Source: an uncultured Ruminococcus sp. (GTDB lineage: Bacteria > Bacillota > Clostridia > Oscillospirales > CAG-272). Taken from it: a DNA stretch of 6,535 bases. The position numbers and the translations under genes were made by a program. Location of the stretch: NCBI GenBank assembly GCA_902797125.1, contig CADBRS010000033.1:1-6535 (forward strand). Direction: 5' to 3'. Each line of letters starts with the position of its first letter. Within the stretch, counting starts at the first letter, position 1. The notes beneath the pieces are model-generated. The model was given only the letters and a program-made list of their open reading frames with translations. It did not search any database and was not told the DNA's origin. Shown one piece after another: positions 6,114 to 6,535 of the stretch.

Positions 6114-6314
6114 GCTTCTGCGGGCAGGATGGGGCAGCGTTCAGGAACATAACCCCCCGTTTTGAGCAGGGTTATCGTACCGTTTTTGAGTGTTCGAACC
6201 GATTTTTTGCTCTTTCCACCCCGCCTAAAACGGCATTAAGTGAGCAAATGAGCGGGTTTTGGAACCTTTTTTGCCGTCTTTTTACAAAATTGAACGTTTT
6301 TTAGTTATTTTTTG
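6114..6314. other. Gene-free intergenic stretch
   Basis: I see no coding region, tRNA or known riboswitch here. It holds an inverted repeat ATAACCC...GGGTTAT (6149-6155 and 6169-6175, 13-base loop), a near-direct repeat CCGTTTTGAG / CCGTTTTTGAG (6157-6166 and 6180-6190), a palindrome GTTCGAAC (6192-6199), and distant arms TTTGCTC / GAGCAAA (6206-6212 and 6242-6248). It is rich in T tracts. None of these has a clear assigned role. Confidence 0.5.
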
Positions 6315-6343
6315 TTGAAAAATTATTTCTGTTGTGATAAGAT
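6315..6343 (+). promoter_or_regulatory. Promoter of the small membrane protein gene
   Basis: TTGAAA (6315-6320) and TAAGAT (6338-6343) are separated by 17 bases. TGA directly before the -10 gives an extended -10 that compensates for its mismatches. Transcription would begin near 6350, about 80 bases before the start codon. Confidence 0.65.
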
Positions 6344-6368
6344 GTAATGCGTAAGAGGTTACTTATAG

Positions 6369-6390
6369 GCTTTTTCCTGCGGAAAATAGC
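6369..6390 (+). other. Leader hairpin upstream of the small membrane protein gene
   Basis: TTTTCC-TGC-GGAAAA forms a perfect 6-bp hairpin (6372-6386). Three more pairs can form outside it (6369-6371 with 6388-6390) if one U is bulged. It lies in the middle of the predicted 5' leader. There is no U tract after it, so it is not a standard terminator; its role is unknown. Confidence 0.4.
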
Positions 6391-6430
6391 TTTAAACCGA
6401 GATTAATAGAGGTCAAAGGAGGACACAAAA

Positions 6431-6535
6431 GTGCTTGGAACCATTTTAACTGTGTTGCTCATTGTGGCCGGCGTGGTGTATTTAGGCCTGCTGATTGCGG
6501 ACATTATCGCTAACAGCAAGAAAGCCAAAGAACAG
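6431..6535 (+). CDS. Small membrane protein, N-terminal part only
   Basis: A GTG start at 6431 follows an excellent AAGGAGG (6416-6422) at eight-base spacing. The 35 codons visible before the window ends encode one hydrophobic segment (about residues 3-25, from GTILTVLL to LLIADII), then a lysine-rich stretch ending SKKAKEQ. This suggests a single N-terminal membrane anchor with the following part in the cytoplasm by the positive-inside rule. I do not recognise the family; too little is present. It has its own promoter and a leader of about 80 bases, and is separated from the upstream operon by a strong terminator. It was chosen as real because of the ribosome site and the membrane-protein pattern. 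Confidence 0.7.
   Translation, partial: MLGTILTVLLIVAGVVYLGLLIADIIANSKKAKEQ

Noticed and set aside
6188..6215. tRNA T-arm-like sequence GTTCGAACC
   Set aside because: No matching acceptor, D or anticodon arms can be found on either strand; it is a chance palindrome.
1..6535. CRISPR array, insertion sequence, or prophage element
   Set aside because: No regularly spaced repeats, transposase or integrase coding sequence, or terminal inverted repeats were found.

Overview
The window looks like chromosomal DNA of a Bacillota (Firmicutes) anaerobe of intermediate GC content. Grounds: strong GGAGG-type ribosome binding sites, sigma-A-like promoters, compact hairpin-plus-U-tract terminators, and family content typical of gut or oral Clostridia and relatives (GH4 alpha-galactosidase, a lipid/tyrosine phosphatase of the HCTAGKDR type, a MATE transporter fused to an ATPase domain, a NifU-like scaffold paired with a GGGtGRT protein). 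Genus cannot be decided from the sequence.

Layout. Bases 1-4113 carry three minus-strand genes, each with its own expression signals: a GH4 alpha-galactosidase (melA-like; it runs off the left edge within a few codons of the family's usual end), a 268-residue protein-tyrosine/lipid phosphatase, and a 593-residue MATE transporter with a C-terminal RsbW-like ATPase domain. Clear minus-strand terminators follow the MATE gene and the phosphatase gene, so these are neighbours rather than one operon. A 197-base divergent promoter region (4114-4310) separates the MATE gene from a plus-strand two-gene operon: an atypical NifU/IscU-like Fe-S scaffold and a GGGtGRT-family protein, 14 bases apart and closed by a strong terminator at 6066-6113. 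A gene-free stretch of about 320 bases follows, ending in a good promoter and a structured leader for a small membrane protein that leaves the window on the right.

How the parts relate. The scaffold/GGGtGRT pair is the most interesting unit. It is tightly co-transcribed, cysteine-rich, apparently functionally undefined, and its scaffold lacks standard IscU/NifU features (the Asp after the first ligand Cys, and the third ligand Cys). The MATE gene stands out for the fused ATPase domain, for an apparent AUU start codon behind a perfect Shine-Dalgarno sequence, and for a 10-bp direct repeat, spaced exactly two helical turns, that brackets its -35 box. melA-type function (alpha-galactoside cleavage) appears unrelated to the other genes.
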